Origin: Aeromonas schubertii | Lineage (GTDB): Bacteria > Pseudomonadota > Gammaproteobacteria > Enterobacterales > Aeromonadaceae | Assembly: GCF_000820105.1 (NCBI RefSeq) | Contig: NZ_CDDB01000088.1 | Span: 1-64,000 of the forward strand | DNA: 64,000 nucleotides | Direction of reading: 5' to 3' | Part shown: piece after piece, positions 10,096-19,312 of the stretch | How positions within the stretch are numbered: position 1 is the first letter of the stretch | How the letters are laid out: every line of letters begins with the position of its first letter | Made by a program: the position numbers and the translations under genes | Notes under the pieces: generated by a model | Databases searched by the model: none | Told to the model about the DNA's origin: nothing | The model's input: the letters and a program-made list of their open reading frames with translations, nothing else

Positions 10096-10974
10096 ATGAA
10101 GAAGATGGCTATTGGTGCCGTGGCCGTGATCGCCCTGCTGGGTTTCACCTCCGTATTCGTGGTGGACGAGGGGCAGCGCGGGATCGTCGTGCAGTTTGGC
10201 AAGGTGAAGCGTGATGCCGAAGGGCAGCCCAGGGTCTATGAGCCGGGCTTGCACTTCAAGGTGCCCCTCATCGACAACGTGCGCAAGATGGATGCCCGCA
10301 TCCAGACTCTGGACGGTCAGGCCGATCGTTTCGTCACCTCCGAGAAGAAAGACCTCATCATCGACTCCTATGTGAAGTGGAAGATCGAGGACTTCTCCAA
10401 ATACTACCTGGCGACCGGTGGTGGCAACCGGATGCAAGCCGAGGCCCTGCTCAAGCGCAAGATCAACAACGGTCTGCGTTCCGAGATAGGTAACCGCACC
10501 ATCAAGGATATCGTCTCCGGTGAGCGCGGTGCCGTGATGGAGGATGCCCTCAAGAAGATGGCTCGCTCCTCCGAGCTTGGCATCAAGGTGGTGGATGTGC
10601 GGATCAAGCAGATCAACCTGCCGGTTGAGGTCTCCAACTCCATCTACCAACGGATGCGCGCCGAACGTAACGCCGTGGCTCGTGAGCATCGCTCCCAGGG
10701 CCGCGAGAAGGCGGAGGTACTGCGTGCCGATATCGATCGCAAGGTCACCGTGATGCTGGCCGATGCCGAGAGCCATGCCCGTCAGCTGCGTGGTGAGGGG
10801 GATGCCGAGGCGGCCAAGATTTACGCCGAGAGCTACAAGAAGGATCCCGAATTCTTCAGCTTCGTGCGCAGCATGGAGGCCTATCGCAAGAGCTTCGCCG
10901 GCAACAATGACATGATGGTCATCAAGCCGGACAGCGAGTTCTTCCGTTACCTCAAGGATGCGAATGCCAAATAG
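10096..10974 (+). CDS. hflC: FtsH protease modulator HflC
   Basis: HflC is the partner of HflK in the FtsH-regulating complex. The 292-residue protein begins with an N-terminal membrane anchor (about residues 4-22), followed by the SPFH domain (VVDEGQRGIVVQFGKV onward). The coiled-coil part near 190-250 contains RADIDRKVTVMLADAE and ARQLRGEGDAEAAKIYAE. A strong terminator begins 6 bases after the stop, so the hfl transcripts end mainly here. Confidence 0.96.
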   Translation: MKKMAIGAVAVIALLGFTSVFVVDEGQRGIVVQFGKVKRDAEGQPRVYEPGLHFKVPLIDNVRKMDARIQTLDGQADRFVTSEKKDLIIDSYVKWKIEDFSKYYLATGGGNRMQAEALLKRKINNGLRSEIGNRTIKDIVSGERGAVMEDALKKMARSSELGIKVVDVRIKQINLPVEVSNSIYQRMRAERNAVAREHRSQGREKAEVLRADIDRKVTVMLADAESHARQLRGEGDAEAAKIYAESYKKDPEFFSFVRSMEAYRKSFAGNNDMMVIKPDSEFFRYLKDANAK

Positions 10975-10980
10975 TCCGAA

Positions 10981-11008
10981 GGGCCTGCACTGCAGGCCCT
11001 TCTTCTTG
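10981..11008 (+). terminator. Intrinsic terminator after hflC
   Basis: GGGCCTGCA (10981-10989) and TGCAGGCCC (10991-10999) form a 9-bp stem followed by TTCTTCTT. It lies between hflC and yjeT, so yjeT expression probably depends on read-through. Confidence 0.8.
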
Positions 11009-11016
11009 GAGCCAAG

Positions 11017-11202
11017 ATGAACGCAATACTGATTGGCCTGGGGCTGCTTCTGCTGTTTGAAGGGCTGGGTCCCTTGCTGATGCCAAGGCTCTGGCAGCAG
11101 GTGTTGAGCCAACTGGCACAACAGCCACCCGAGAGCCTGCGCCGCCTCGGTGGTTGTCTGGCCGTGAGTGGCGCCGTCATTCTCTGGATGACGCTGGGTT
11201 AG
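11017..11202 (+). CDS. YjeT-like small inner-membrane protein (DUF2065)
   Basis: A 61-residue protein with two predicted hydrophobic segments: one near residues 2-24 (ILIGLGLLLLFEGLGPLLMP) and one near the C-terminus (LAVSGAVILWMTLG). Size, character and position directly after hflC match the DUF2065/YjeT family, whose function is unknown. In E. coli it is followed by purA, whereas here a convergent ispB follows. Confidence 0.85.
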   Translation: MNAILIGLGLLLLFEGLGPLLMPRLWQQVLSQLAQQPPESLRRLGGCLAVSGAVILWMTLG

Positions 11203-11210
11203 GCGAGAGC

Positions 11211-11238
11211 AAAAAAGAGAGCCGCAGGCTCTCTTTTC
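11211..11238. terminator. Bidirectional terminator between yjeT and ispB
   Basis: AAAAGAGAGCC (11213-11223) and GGCTCTCTTTT (11227-11237) form an 11-bp stem around a GCA loop, flanked by A and T runs. It can serve both converging genes. Confidence 0.85.
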
Positions 11239-11265
11239 TCTTCAGGTTTCTTCAGGCGGCAGGTC

Positions 11266-12237
11266 TCAGGCGCTGCGCTGAACGGCCATATGGGCCAGGG
11301 TCTCCAGCGCCTCCCGATGGGGGCCGGCCGGCAGTATGGTCAGGGCAGAGATGGCCTTGTCCGCCTCTTCCCGGGCCCGTTGCCGTGCGTAGTCGAGTGC
11401 GCCGGTGCGCTCGAGAATTGCCAGTACGGTATCGAGGCGCTCCATACCGTTACGCAGTTCGATGGCCTCGCGGATGATCTGGCGCTCCTCGGCGCTGCCC
11501 ACCGCCATGGCGTAGAGCAGGGGCAGGGTGGGTTTGCCCTCGGAGAGATCGTCGCCCACGTTCTTGCCCATCTCCTGGCTGTCGGAGCAGTAATCCATCA
11601 CGTCATCGATGATCTGGAAGGCGGTACCCAGGTACTTACCGTAGTCGGTCATGGCCTGCTCGATGACGGGCGACTGATGGGTCAGTACGGCGGCGAGGCG
11701 GGTCGCGGCCTCGAACAACTTGGCGGTCTTGCAGTAGATGACCGTCATGTAGCTCTCTTCCGTGGTATCCGGGTCGTTGCAGTTCATCAACTGCAGCACT
11801 TCGCCCTCGGCGATGGTATTGGTAGCGTCGGCGAGGATCTCCATGATGCGCAGGTTGGAGAGCTCAGACATCATCTGGAACGAACGACTGTAGAGATAGT
11901 CCCCGACCAGGACGCTGGCGGCGTTGCCAAACATGGCGTTGGCGGTCTCACGGCCGCGACGCAGATCCGACTCGTCCACCACGTCGTCGTGAAGCAGGGT
12001 CGAGGTGTGGATAAACTCTATGATGGCCGCCAGCTTGAGGTGATCGCTGCCCTCATAGCCGAGCGCCCGGGCGGCCAGTACGGTCAGCATGGGGCGCATA
12101 CGTTTTCCACCGGCACTGATGATGTAGTAGCCGAGCTGGTTGATCAGGCTGACGTCAGACTGCAACCGTTCGATGATCAGGGCGTTGACGGCCGTCATAT
12201 CGGCCTCGGTCAGCGCACGAATTCCCGTTTGGTCCAT
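11266..12237 (-). CDS. ispB: Octaprenyl diphosphate synthase IspB
   Basis: IspB extends farnesyl diphosphate with isopentenyl units to make the octaprenyl side chain of ubiquinone and menaquinone. The 323-residue trans-prenyltransferase has both aspartate-rich motifs: LLHDDVVDESDLRRG (first DDxxD) and FQIIDDVMDY (second). GGKRMRP, which binds IPP, is near residue 45. It is divergent from rplU, the arrangement also seen in E. coli. Confidence 0.96.
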   Translation of the reverse strand: MDQTGIRALTEADMTAVNALIIERLQSDVSLINQLGYYIISAGGKRMRPMLTVLAARALGYEGSDHLKLAAIIEFIHTSTLLHDDVVDESDLRRGRETANAMFGNAASVLVGDYLYSRSFQMMSELSNLRIMEILADATNTIAEGEVLQLMNCNDPDTTEESYMTVIYCKTAKLFEAATRLAAVLTHQSPVIEQAMTDYGKYLGTAFQIIDDVMDYCSDSQEMGKNVGDDLSEGKPTLPLLYAMAVGSAEERQIIREAIELRNGMERLDTVLAILERTGALDYARQRAREEADKAISALTILPAGPHREALETLAHMAVQRSA

Positions 12238-12376
12238 AGTTCTCTTTGACTCGACGGCAGCAGGACTGCCCGGATTGCTGTTGCGGGGATTTTACACGAA
12301 TTCACTATGGGTTACAGTTAGGCGTTTGATGCGCCGGCAGAGGTGCGCACAAAATAAACTTTTTTTGAAATTGACC

Positions 12377-12405
12377 TTGCCTGAGGGGATCAATTTGCGT
12401 AAAAT
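12377..12405 (+). promoter_or_regulatory. Candidate sigma-70 promoter for rplU-rpmA
   Basis: TTGCCT (12377-12382) and TAAAAT (12400-12405) are separated by 17 bases. The rplU start lies about 70 bases downstream, leaving room for the hairpin leader described separately. Confidence 0.5.
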
Positions 12406-12432
12406 GCCGGCCCATTGTTATTCAGTTTTTGT

Positions 12433-12459
12433 GCACATCTGCCATGAGCAAAGATGTGC
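12433..12459 (+). promoter_or_regulatory. Hairpin in the rplU leader
   Basis: GCACATCT (12433-12440) and AGATGTGC (12452-12459) form an 8-bp stem with an 11-base loop, ending about 10 bases before the rplU ribosome binding site. Ribosomal protein mRNAs often carry autoregulatory leader structures, so this is a candidate for L21 feedback. That role is inferred from position only. Confidence 0.45.
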
Positions 12460-12476
12460 CTATACGGAGTTAAAAA

Positions 12477-12788
12477 ATGTACGCGGTATTCCAAAGCGGC
12501 GGAAAACAACACCGTGTAGCCGAAGGTCAGATCGTTCGTCTGGAAAAGCTGAACGTCGAGACCGGTGCTGCCATCGAGTTCGATAAAGTACTGATGGTTG
12601 CCCAAGGCGACACTTTCAAGGTTGGCGCTCCTTTCGTAGAAGGCGGCAAGGTTCTGGCTGAAGTTGTGGCTCACGGCCGCGGCGACAAGGTTCAGATCAT
12701 CAAGTTCCGTCGTCGTAAGCACCATCGCAAGCACATGGGCCACCGTCAGTGGTTCACTGAAGTCAAGATCACTGGCATCAGCGCTTAA
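12477..12788 (+). CDS. rplU: 50S ribosomal protein L21
   Basis: L21 binds 23S rRNA domain I on the large subunit. The protein is 103 residues, the standard length. The N-terminus [14 protein letters not shown] and the basic [16 protein letters not shown] segment (about residues 77-92) are signature features. CGGAG lies upstream of the ATG. rpmA follows 19 bases later, and both are co-transcribed in most proteobacteria. Confidence 0.98.
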   Translation: MYAVFQSGGKQHRVAEGQIVRLEKLNVETGAAIEFDKVLMVAQGDTFKVGAPFVEGGKVLAEVVAHGRGDKVQIIKFRRRKHHRKHMGHRQWFTEVKITGISA

Positions 12789-12807
12789 TAGATTAGGAGT
12801 CCGATAA

Positions 12808-13065
12808 ATGGCACACAAAAAAGCTGGCGGTTCCTCCCGCAACGGCCGCGATTCTGAAGCCAAACGCCTGGGCGTTAAGCGTTTCGGTGGCGAGTCTGTA
12901 CTGGCTGGTAACATCATCGTTCGTCAGCGTGGCACCAAGTTCCACGCCGGTAACAACGTTGGTCTGGGCAAGGACCACACCCTGTTCGCTACCGCGAACG
13001 GCAAGGTGAAGTTCGAAGTTAAAGGTCCGAAGAACCGTAAGTACGTCAGCATCGTTGCTGAGTAA
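12808..13065 (+). CDS. rpmA: 50S ribosomal protein L27
   Basis: L27 reaches with its N-terminal tail into the peptidyl transferase centre. The 85-residue protein begins [20 protein letters not shown], the conserved flexible tail, without the extra N-terminal cleavage peptide found in Firmicutes. The ribosome binding site is TAGGAG. A terminator follows. Confidence 0.98.
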   Translation: MAHKKAGGSSRNGRDSEAKRLGVKRFGGESVLAGNIIVRQRGTKFHAGNNVGLGKDHTLFATANGKVKFEVKGPKNRKYVSIVAE

Positions 13066-13087
13066 GTACGGACCGCAAGGATCCGAG

Positions 13088-13118
13088 GCCCCGCCAACTG
13101 GCGGGGCTTTTGTTTGTG
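13088..13118 (+). terminator. Intrinsic terminator after rpmA
   Basis: GCCCCGCCA (13088-13096) and TGGCGGGGC (13099-13107) form a 9-bp stem followed by TTTTGTTTGT. It separates the ribosomal pair from cgtA. Confidence 0.85.
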
Positions 13119-13227
13119 TACGAAAACTGATGGCGCTGGCCTGCCGGGGACGGTGGCGTTTCGATCGCTCGCCGTGGCGGAGATCACTATAATTGCGTAT
13201 CGGTTTTTCGAATTGAGGTGACGGTAA

Positions 13228-14412
<1,185 letters not shown>

Positions 14413-14422
14413 GTATCCCCAG

Positions 14423-14450
14423 AGCCGCCTCGCTGAGGCGGCTTTTTTTT
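14423..14450 (+). terminator. Intrinsic terminator after cgtA
   Basis: AGCCGCCTC (14423-14431) and GAGGCGGCT (14435-14443) form a 9-bp stem with a GCT loop and a run of eight T. Confidence 0.9.
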
Positions 14451-14522
14451 GCGTTAGGGCAAGCCACGGCAGGGGTTGCCTGACATAGAATGGGGCCCTT
14501 TTCTGCAAGGATGCCCAGGAAG

Positions 14523-15320
14523 ATGGATACCAATACACCGGGACGGGGATTGTCACGCGAGCAGCAGACAGAGATCACCCGCATTATCGTCAAGATTGCC
14601 CAGATGCTGGCCCAGTTTGGCGCCGAGAGCCGCCTTATCGAGCAGACCACAGTGCGGGTTGGCATGGCGCTGGGTCTGGAGAGTGTGGAGATGGCCATCT
14701 CCTCAAGCGCCATCGTGATCACCAGCCTGAGCAGCGGCAGTTGCATCACCACCACGCGGCGGGTTCGGGAGCATGGCATCAACATGGCGGTGGTGTGCGA
14801 GATCCAGCGGATCTGCATCCTCGCCGAGAAGGGATTGATCGGGGCCGAGGCGGTACGTCAGCGGCTCGATGCCATCGTCCCCTTCCACTATCACCCCTGG
14901 TTGGTGGTGTTGATGGTGGGGCTCTCCTGTGGCGCCTTCAGCCTGCTGTTTGGGGGGGACTGGCCCGTCTTTGCCGTAACCTCGGTGGCGGCGGCCGTCG
15001 CCATGCGGGTGCGCCAGCTGATGGCCCGCCACCACCACAGCCCCCTCATCAACTTTGCCGTCACTGGTTTTATCGCCACCCTGCTCGCATCCAGTGCCAC
15101 CTTCTTCGGCTGGGGGGAGCAACCCTATCTGGCCATGGCCGCCAGTGTGCTGCTGCTGGTACCCGGTTTCCCGCTCATCAACGCCGTCTCCGACATGGTG
15201 AAGGGGTACTTCAACATGGGGCTGGCCCGCTGGGGCACCGCTACCCTGCTGACCATCAGTGCGGCGCTTGGCATTCTGATGGCCATGTCTGTCACCGGCA
15301 TCTGGGGGTGGAAGGTATGA
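14523..15320 (+). CDS. Threonine/serine exporter family protein, YjjP-like subunit
   Basis: This is the larger half of a split ThrE-type exporter. In E. coli the homologous YjjP-YjjB pair exports succinate, so the substrate here is uncertain. The N-terminal cytoplasmic domain contains AQFGAESRLIE, GLESVEMAISSSAIVITS and GINMAVVCEIQRI. At least four hydrophobic segments follow, ending with AMAASVLLLVPGFPLINAVSDM, a family signature. ATG 14523 (265 residues) is preferred; ATG 14511 would add four residues, and neither has a well-spaced ribosome binding site. It overlaps the next gene by ATGA, which indicates coupling. Confidence 0.88.
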   Translation: MDTNTPGRGLSREQQTEITRIIVKIAQMLAQFGAESRLIEQTTVRVGMALGLESVEMAISSSAIVITSLSSGSCITTTRRVREHGINMAVVCEIQRICILAEKGLIGAEAVRQRLDAIVPFHYHPWLVVLMVGLSCGAFSLLFGGDWPVFAVTSVAAAVAMRVRQLMARHHHSPLINFAVTGFIATLLASSATFFGWGEQPYLAMAASVLLLVPGFPLINAVSDMVKGYFNMGLARWGTATLLTISAALGILMAMSVTGIWGWKV

Positions 15321-15784
15321 TGGAGCTGCTCTGGTTATTGGCCAAGGACGCCTTCTGGTCTGCCGTTCCGGCGGTGGGGTTCGCCATGATCTTCAACGTG
15401 CCGCCCCGGATGCTGAAGTACTGCGCCATGGGAGGGGCTCTGGCTCACAGTCTGCGCACCTTGCTTATCCATTCGGGGTTGCCTATCGAGTGGGCCACCC
15501 TGACGGCGGCCACCACGGTTGGCTTTGTCTGCGTCTATTGGGCGCGCCGTTTGCTGGTGCCCAGACCCGTCTTCAGCGTCGCCTGCATCATTCCCATGAT
15601 CCCCGGCAGCTACGCCTTCAAGGCGATGATCGCCATCGTCGAGCTCAATATCCGGGGGGCCTCCATGCCCCTGCTCGAGGGCGCCATCGAAAACGGCCTC
15701 AAGGCCATCTTCATCGTGGCGGCTCTGAGCTTCGGTCTGGCGATCCCTTCGCTGGTCGTGTACCGTAACCGGCCCATAGTGTGA
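15317..15784 (+). CDS. Threonine/serine exporter family protein, YjjB-like subunit
   Basis: This is the small partner of the YjjP-type protein upstream. The 155-residue protein is almost entirely hydrophobic, with four to five likely membrane segments, and carries the family motif IIPMIPGSYAFKAM (about residues 93-106). Its ATG overlaps the upstream stop (ATGA), so equal expression of the two subunits is expected. YjjB and YjjP together correspond to the two halves of single-chain ThrE of actinobacteria. Confidence 0.87.
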   Translation: MMELLWLLAKDAFWSAVPAVGFAMIFNVPPRMLKYCAMGGALAHSLRTLLIHSGLPIEWATLTAATTVGFVCVYWARRLLVPRPVFSVACIIPMIPGSYAFKAMIAIVELNIRGASMPLLEGAIENGLKAIFIVAALSFGLAIPSLVVYRNRPIV

Positions 15785-15794
15785 GGGGGAGAAG

Positions 15795-16283
15795 ATGAAG
15801 ATAGCCATGATAGCGGCCATGGCCCGGGATCGGGTGATTGGCCGCGACAATGCCATGCCCTGGCACCTGCCGGCGGATCTGGCCCACTTCAAGCAGGTGA
15901 CCCTGGGCAAGCCGATCCTGATGGGGCGGCGCACCTTCGAGTCTATTGGCCGCCCCCTGCCGGGTCGGCGCAATCTGGTGATCAGTCGCAATCCTGACTA
16001 CGCCCCCTCCGGCGTCGAGGTCTTCCCCTCGGTCGAGGCGGCCCTGGCGGCCGTTGGCGAGGTGCCCGAAGTGATGATCATCGGTGGTGGCAAGCTCTAT
16101 ACCCAACTGCTGGAGCGGGCCGATGTGCTCTACCTCACCCATATCGATCTGACCGTGGAGGGGGATACCCGCTTCCCCGATTATCAGGCCTATGCCTGGA
16201 ACCGGCGCGATCTGGTGTGCCATCAGCCGGATGAGCGCAATCCCTACCCCTATCGCTTCGAGACTCTGGAGCGACAGCGGTAG
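15795..16283 (+). CDS. folA: Dihydrofolate reductase
   Basis: FolA reduces dihydrofolate to tetrahydrofolate with NADPH and is the target of trimethoprim. The 162-residue protein has MIAAMARDRVIGRDNAMPWHLPADL at the N-terminus, with the catalytic acidic residue in PADL, then GRRTFESIGRPLPGR and IGGGKLY for NADPH binding. GGGGGAG... type ribosome binding sequence lies just upstream, and the gene starts 10 bases after the yjjB-like stop. Confidence 0.96.
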   Translation: MKIAMIAAMARDRVIGRDNAMPWHLPADLAHFKQVTLGKPILMGRRTFESIGRPLPGRRNLVISRNPDYAPSGVEVFPSVEAALAAVGEVPEVMIIGGGKLYTQLLERADVLYLTHIDLTVEGDTRFPDYQAYAWNRRDLVCHQPDERNPYPYRFETLERQR

Positions 16284-16289
16284 AAAACG

Positions 16290-16318
16290 AGAGGCCACCC
16301 TGGGGTGGCCTCTTCTGT
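16290..16318. terminator. Bidirectional terminator between folA and apaH
   Basis: AGAGGCCACCC (16290-16300) pairs with GGGTGGCCTCT around a short loop, followed by TCTTCTGTT. The genes on each side converge. Confidence 0.75.
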
Positions 16319-16329
16319 TATTGATGGGG

Positions 16330-17151
16330 TCACTTGGCGTGAGTGGGGCAGGGGGTGGCGATGAGAGCATCGTCCTCATAGCGCCACAGGGTGAGGCTGT
16401 TACCCCAGACGCACCCCGTATCCAGCGCCTTGATATCGGCGACCGGACACTGGCCCATCAGGGCGGCCCAGTGGCCGAAGATGATCACTGGATCGTCCCT
16501 GTGATGCTCCCGCTGCTCGAACCAGGGACGCAGGCCCGGGGTCGACTCCTTGGGGCCCAGCTTGCACTTGAAGTCGAGGCGACCGTCGAAGTAGCAAAAA
16601 CGCATCCGGGTGAAGACGTTGATGATGTAGCGGTAGCGTTCGATGCCGGTCAGGGTTTCGCTCCAGCGATCCGGCTGATCCCCGTACATATGCTTGAGCA
16701 ACCACTGATGTTGATCGCCCTGCAGCAGGCTCTCTACCTCACGGGCGCAGCGGCGAGCCGTGGTCACGTCCCAGGCGGGGGAGATGCCGGCATGGACCAT
16801 CAGCAGCGGATGTTCGGGGTGTTCGGCCAGCAGGGGGCGATGGCGTAGCCAGTCGAGCAACTCGAGCCCATCGGGCGCCTTGATAATCTCCTCGATCCTG
16901 TCCTTCTTCTTGAGCGGTGCATGGCCCCCGGCCACGGCCAGCAGGTGCAGGTCATGATTGCCGAGCACGCTGATGGCCCGCTCGCCGAGCTCTTTGACAA
17001 AGCGCAGTACCGAGAGGGAGCCGGGACCGCGGGCGACCAGATCGCCACACAGCCAGAGGGTATCCTGGGCGGGATCAAAGCGGGCGAGATCCAGCAGACG
17101 GCGCAAGTCGTCGTAACAGCCCTGGATATCACCGACGAAGCAGTTAGCCAT
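16330..17151 (-). CDS. apaH: Symmetrical bis(5'-nucleosyl)-tetraphosphatase ApaH
   Basis: ApaH hydrolyses Ap4A to two ADP and also removes Np4 caps from RNA in E. coli. The 273-residue protein has the metallophosphatase motifs GDIQGCYDDLRRLL, GDLVARGPGS and GNHDLHLL in the first 70 residues, and a later HAGISPAWD. It lies 6 bases after apaG in the conserved rsmA-apaG-apaH order. Confidence 0.96.
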   Translation of the reverse strand: MANCFVGDIQGCYDDLRRLLDLARFDPAQDTLWLCGDLVARGPGSLSVLRFVKELGERAISVLGNHDLHLLAVAGGHAPLKKKDRIEEIIKAPDGLELLDWLRHRPLLAEHPEHPLLMVHAGISPAWDVTTARRCAREVESLLQGDQHQWLLKHMYGDQPDRWSETLTGIERYRYIINVFTRMRFCYFDGRLDFKCKLGPKESTPGLRPWFEQREHHRDDPVIIFGHWAALMGQCPVADIKALDTGCVWGNSLTLWRYEDDALIATPCPTHAK

Positions 17152-17157
17152 GAGTCC

Positions 17158-17520
17158 TCAGTTGATGATGTTCGGAACCGCCAGAGTGAAGGGGGGAATG
17201 GGTACGGAGAACTCCTCCCCCTCTTCATCCTGCATCACATAGCTGCCCTCCATTACCCCGAGTGGCGTCTCCAGCGGAACGCCGCTCTGGTAGCTGAAGG
17301 TATCGCCAGGGGCGATGATGGGCTGCTTGCCCACCACGCCGGCCCCCTCGACTTCGACCCGCTTGCCGTTGGCATCTGTGATGAGCCAGCGGCGGCGCAG
17401 CAGTTGCACCGAGAGAGAGCCCTGATTCTCGATCTCGATGCGGTAATGAAACTGCCAGGGGTCGTGGCTGCCCGCCACATGGTGGGGGAAGGCACGGATC
17501 AGCACGAGGGGCGCACTCAT
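17158..17520 (-). CDS. apaG: ApaG protein
   Basis: ApaG is a small beta-sandwich protein (DUF525 fold); its role is unclear, although mutants affect cobalt resistance and magnesium efflux in Salmonella. The 120-residue sequence contains HYRIEIENQGSLSVQLLRRRWLITDANG and ends with the typical IPPFTLAVP. The ATG overlaps the rsmA stop by one base (TGATG), so translation is probably coupled. Confidence 0.95.
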   Translation of the reverse strand: MSAPLVLIRAFPHHVAGSHDPWQFHYRIEIENQGSLSVQLLRRRWLITDANGKRVEVEGAGVVGKQPIIAPGDTFSYQSGVPLETPLGVMEGSYVMQDEEGEEFSVPIPPFTLAVPNIIN

Positions 17521-18332
17521 CAGACCGCCTTCTGATCTGCCAGCCAGTTGGCGATCTTGACGAACTGCTCCAGAGAGAGGTTCTCCGGGCGCAGGTTGCC
17601 GTCGATGCCGAGCTCGGCCAGCTGCTCGCTGTTGATGAAGTTGGCGAAGCTGTTGCGGATGGTTTTGCGGCGTTGACCGAAGCCCTCGGTACAGACCCGG
17701 CTGAGCAGGCGCACATCCTTGGCCACGAAGGGTTTCTCCTTGTGGGGCACCAGGCGCACCACGGCTGAGTCGACCTTGGGGGCCGGCTTGAAGGCGCCGG
17801 GGCCCACCTCGAGTACCGGAATCACCTGGCAGTAGTACTGGGTCATCACGCTCAGGCGGCCATAGGCCTTGCTGCCGGGGCCGGCGGCCAGGCGCAGCAC
17901 CACCTCTTTTTGCAACATGAAGTGCATGTCCAGTACATGCTCGGCATAGTCGCAGAGGTGGAAGATGAGCGGGGTGGAGATGTTGTAGGGCAGGTTGCCG
18001 AAGATACGCAGGGGGTGCTCAGGGCGCATCAGGGTGCTGAAGTCGAAGCGCATGGCGTCGGCCTCGATGACGTTCAGCTTCTTGGCAAGCACCGGATGCT
18101 CGCGCAGGCGAGCGGCCAGGTCCCGGTCCAGCTCCACCACGGTGAGTCTGTCGATGCGTTCGCACACCGGCTCGGTCAGCGCGGCGAGGCCCGGACCGAT
18201 TTCGACCATATTCTGCCCCGGCAGGGGATTGATGGCGTCGACGATCTGGCCGATCACATAACGATCGTGCAGGAAGTTCTGGCCGAAACGCTTACGGGCC
18301 GTGTGGCCCAGGTGCACCTTGTCACTACTCAT
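17520..18332 (-). CDS. rsmA: 16S rRNA dimethyladenosine transferase RsmA (KsgA)
   Basis: RsmA dimethylates A1518 and A1519 of 16S rRNA, a late 30S maturation checkpoint; loss gives kasugamycin resistance. The 270-residue protein has [12 protein letters not shown], the SAM-binding IGPGLAALT and the catalytic NLPYNIST. The start MSSDKVHLG at 18332 overlaps the pdxA stop by ATGA. Length is close to E. coli KsgA (273). Confidence 0.96.
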   Translation of the reverse strand: MSSDKVHLGHTARKRFGQNFLHDRYVIGQIVDAINPLPGQNMVEIGPGLAALTEPVCERIDRLTVVELDRDLAARLREHPVLAKKLNVIEADAMRFDFSTLMRPEHPLRIFGNLPYNISTPLIFHLCDYAEHVLDMHFMLQKEVVLRLAAGPGSKAYGRLSVMTQYYCQVIPVLEVGPGAFKPAPKVDSAVVRLVPHKEKPFVAKDVRLLSRVCTEGFGQRRKTIRNSFANFINSEQLAELGIDGNLRPENLSLEQFVKIANWLADQKAV

Positions 18333-19312
18333 GTTCTTTTCTCTACCATCTTGATGGCGTGGTGGATGGCGGTCAGCAGGCTGCCCGGATCGGCCTGGCC
18401 ACTGCCGGCCAGATCCAGGGCGGTACCGTGATCCACCGAGGTTCGGATAAAGGGTAAACCCAGAGTGATATTGACCGAGTTGCCAAAGCCCTTGAACTTC
18501 AGCACCGGCAGTCCCTGGTCGTGGTACATGGCGAGTACCGCATCCGCATCCTTGAGGTATTTCTCCTGAAACAGGGTATCGGCCGGCAGGGGGCCGACCA
18601 GATCCAGCCCCTGGGCGCGCAACCGCTCGAGCGCCGGCTCGATCACCTCGATCTCCTCGCGTCCCAGGTGGCCACCTTCTCCCGCATGGGGGTTGAGGCC
18701 GCACACATAGATGCGGGGTCGGGGGATCCCGAACTTGCTGCGCAGGTCTGCATCCAGGATCTGGATGATCTTGTCGAGACGCTCCGGCGTGATGGCCTTG
18801 GCCACATAGGCCAGCGGGATGTGAGTGGTTACCAGCGCCACTCTCAGCCCCTCGGTGGCGAGCATCATGACCACGTCCGGCGTGCCGGACTGGTGGGCAA
18901 AGAATTCCGTATGACCGCTAAACGAGACGCCGGCCTGGTTGATGATCCCCTTGTGCACCGGGCCGGTGACGACGGCGGCGAACTCGCCACTCATGTTGCC
19001 GTCACAGGCTCGCTGCAGGGTCTCGAGCACGTAGTGGCCATTGCCTTCGTCGAGATGGCCCGGCTCGCTGGGCACTCCAAGCGGTACCGGGCAGACGGTC
19101 AGGGTGCCGGCCGCCTGCGCCGTGGCCGGTGCCGCAGGATCGTAGGGCTGCAGGCTCACTTCGAGTCCCAGGTGGCGGGCTCGCTCGGTGAGCAGGGCCG
19201 GGTCTGCGATCACCACCAGCTGGTGTGGCCAGCTCTGGCGAGCGATCTGCAGCACCAGATCGGGACCCACCCCGGCCGGTTCGCCGGGGGTGATGGCGAT
19301 GCGTCGGGTCAT
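18329..19312 (-). CDS. pdxA: 4-hydroxythreonine-4-phosphate dehydrogenase PdxA
   Basis: PdxA oxidises 4-phosphohydroxy-L-threonine on the DXP-dependent route to pyridoxal phosphate. The 327-residue protein starts [19 protein letters not shown] and has the zinc-binding histidines in [13 protein letters not shown] and SGHTEFFA, plus [13 protein letters not shown]. Its ATG overlaps the surA stop by one base, and its stop overlaps the rsmA ATG. Confidence 0.96.
   Translation of the reverse strand: MTRRIAITPGEPAGVGPDLVLQIARQSWPHQLVVIADPALLTERARHLGLEVSLQPYDPAAPATAQAAGTLTVCPVPLGVPSEPGHLDEGNGHYVLETLQRACDGNMSGEFAAVVTGPVHKGIINQAGVSFSGHTEFFAHQSGTPDVVMMLATEGLRVALVTTHIPLAYVAKAITPERLDKIIQILDADLRSKFGIPRPRIYVCGLNPHAGEGGHLGREEIEVIEPALERLRAQGLDLVGPLPADTLFQEKYLKDADAVLAMYHDQGLPVLKFKGFGNSVNITLGLPFIRTSVDHGTALDLAGSGQADPGSLLTAIHHAIKMVEKRT

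Noticed and set aside
8917-11121. A 734-codon open frame on the minus strand across hflK, hflC and yjeT
   Set aside because: It spans three well-supported genes and an intrinsic terminator in antisense; low complexity, His/Leu/Gly-rich composition is typical of shadow frames here.
14741-15784. One long 347-codon frame spanning both exporter genes
   Set aside because: Its first part is out of frame with the YjjP-like gene; only the last 156 codons, starting at 15317 with an ATGA overlap, are real.
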